Assembly: GCA_002353825.1 (NCBI GenBank)
Contig: DEKJ01000011.1
Coordinates: forward strand, 1 to 26,351
Source: Prevotella sp. UBA2725
GTDB lineage: Bacteria; Bacteroidota; Bacteroidia; Bacteroidales; Bacteroidaceae
Direction: 5' to 3'
Length of the DNA stretch: 26,351 bases
Numbering within the stretch: position 1 is the first letter of the stretch; each line of letters opens with the position of its first letter. This document shows, piece after piece, positions 25,672 through 26,351 of the stretch. The notes below the pieces were generated by a model. The model did not search any database, was not told the origin of the DNA, and worked only from the letters and a program-made list of their open reading frames with translations. A program made the position numbers and the translations under genes.

Positions 25672-26250
25672 ATGAAAAAGTTTTTAGCTTCCGCTCTGAT
25701 GCTCCTCGCAGCATCCACAGCAACATTTGCTCAGCATGCAGTTGGTTCCTTCACACTGCAGCCGAAGGTAGGTCTGAACATTGCCAGCCTCACTAAGTAT
25801 GACGGCAGTGATCCGCGCTATGGTGTCGCAGCTGGCGCTGAATTCGAGTATCAGGCTACAGACATCTTCAGTCTGAGTTTTGGTGCCCTCTATTCGCAGC
25901 AGGGTGGTAAGATGAAAGATGGAGGTACTACTTATACCCGTAAGGCAGATTACGTCAACGTTCCTATTATGGCTAACGTCTATGTAGCCCCTGGATTGGC
26001 TGTGAAACTTGGTGTTCAGCCTGGTTTCAACGTGAACTCTAAGTTCGAAACAACGGTTGCAGGTACGACTGGATCAACCGACATAGATGCTAAAAGCGTA
26101 GACTTCTCTATCCCTGTAGGTCTTTCTTACGAGTATAAGAATGTAGTGTTGGACGCTCGTTACAACTGGGGCTTGACAAAGGTTTTTGACAACCGCGATT
26201 ACAAGAACAGCGTCTTCCAGATCACACTTGGTTATAAGTTCGATCTCTAA
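25672..26250 (+). CDS. Outer-membrane beta-barrel protein
   Basis: A 192-residue protein with a clear signal peptide (MKKFLASALMLLAASTATFA, cut before QHAVG). The rest alternates amphipathic strands with polar turns, about eight strands, and ends in a strand closing with Leu (FQITLGYKFDL), as in small outer-membrane barrels of the OMP_b-brl_2/PorT-like family. It probably sits in the outer membrane; whether it is a pore, adhesin or structural protein is not visible. It is likely strongly expressed, given two adjacent promoter boxes, a long AT-rich leader and a strong intrinsic terminator after the stop, which make it a single-gene unit. Confidence 0.88.
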   Translation: MKKFLASALMLLAASTATFAQHAVGSFTLQPKVGLNIASLTKYDGSDPRYGVAAGAEFEYQATDIFSLSFGALYSQQGGKMKDGGTTYTRKADYVNVPIMANVYVAPGLAVKLGVQPGFNVNSKFETTVAGTTGSTDIDAKSVDFSIPVGLSYEYKNVVLDARYNWGLTKVFDNRDYKNSVFQITLGYKFDL

Positions 26251-26280
26251 TATATTATTTATATAGCTAGTTGAACCACA

Positions 26281-26312
26281 ATAGGGCGGCCCAAAAGGGT
26301 CGCCCTATTTTT
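26281..26312 (+). terminator. Intrinsic terminator of the outer-membrane protein gene
   Basis: ATAGGGCGGCCC-AAAA-GGGTCGCCCTAT is a 12-bp stem with one G-T pair and a 4-nt loop, followed by TTTTT, 30 nt after the stop codon. It is the clearest rho-independent terminator in the window. Confidence 0.9.
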
Positions 26313-26351
26313 AGCCCCACCCCCGCCCCTCCCCCATCCAGGGGAGGGAGA
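26313..26351 (+). repeat. Family C copy, cut by the window end
   Basis: AGCCCCACCCCCGCCCCTCC followed by a CCCC...GGGGAGGGAGA segment, matching the 38-bp units at 19153-19228. It may continue beyond the window. Confidence 0.7.

Overview
The window looks like chromosomal DNA of a Bacteroidales bacterium, most likely a member of the Prevotellaceae. Three things point there. Promoters of the Bacteroidetes type (TTTG/TTG, about 19-20 nt, TAnnTTTG) sit upstream of many genes, and Shine-Dalgarno sequences are not evident. IspG is the long (613 aa) form. The C-terminal segment of the secreted protein at 24121-25188 resembles that of many Prevotella secreted proteins. I found no rRNA, tRNA, CRISPR array, phage gene or transposase.

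Layout. 257-4438 (minus): a Dna2-like nuclease/helicase, then an O6-alkylguanine-DNA alkyltransferase homologue whose catalytic Cys is Ser. 4610-8244 (plus): an overlapping pair of unknown exported proteins (lipoprotein plus helical-repeat protein), then guanine deaminase. 8282-13733 (minus): an SDR enzyme, a PAP2 membrane phosphatase, miaB and an MsbA-like ABC exporter, probably read from one promoter in front of the SDR gene. 13879-20058 (plus): RNase R, an unknown protein, sigma-54 (rpoN) and a small PAP2-like membrane protein. 20364-23657 (plus): purE, ispG and an LpxL-like acyltransferase, tightly packed. 24121-26250 (plus): a secreted protein and an outer-membrane beta-barrel protein, each with its own promoter. 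Envelope lipid functions recur (MsbA, LpxL-like, two PAP2 proteins, SDR), mixed with RNA metabolism (RNase R, MiaB) and basic biosynthesis (PurE, IspG).

The coding content is mostly ordinary. The intergenic DNA is not. At least four repeat families occupy the gaps. Family A is a composite of CCTCGAAGAGG-type hairpins and a CCCC-GGGG hairpin with covarying stems. It occurs at five loci, always in the same orientation relative to the gene just upstream, and once forms a 321-bp nested palindrome (23663-23983). Family B is two roughly 200-bp elements with 27-bp inverted arms that also covary. Family C is a C-rich 38-mer. Family D is a GAGTTAG heptamer, one copy of which lies in frame inside miaB, where a unit change would shift the reading frame. 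A well-formed promoter reading leftwards in the rnr to 16819 gap drives no gene and probably makes a small RNA of about 175 nt. Two GC-rich hairpins with a competing third pairing lie directly in front of rpoN.
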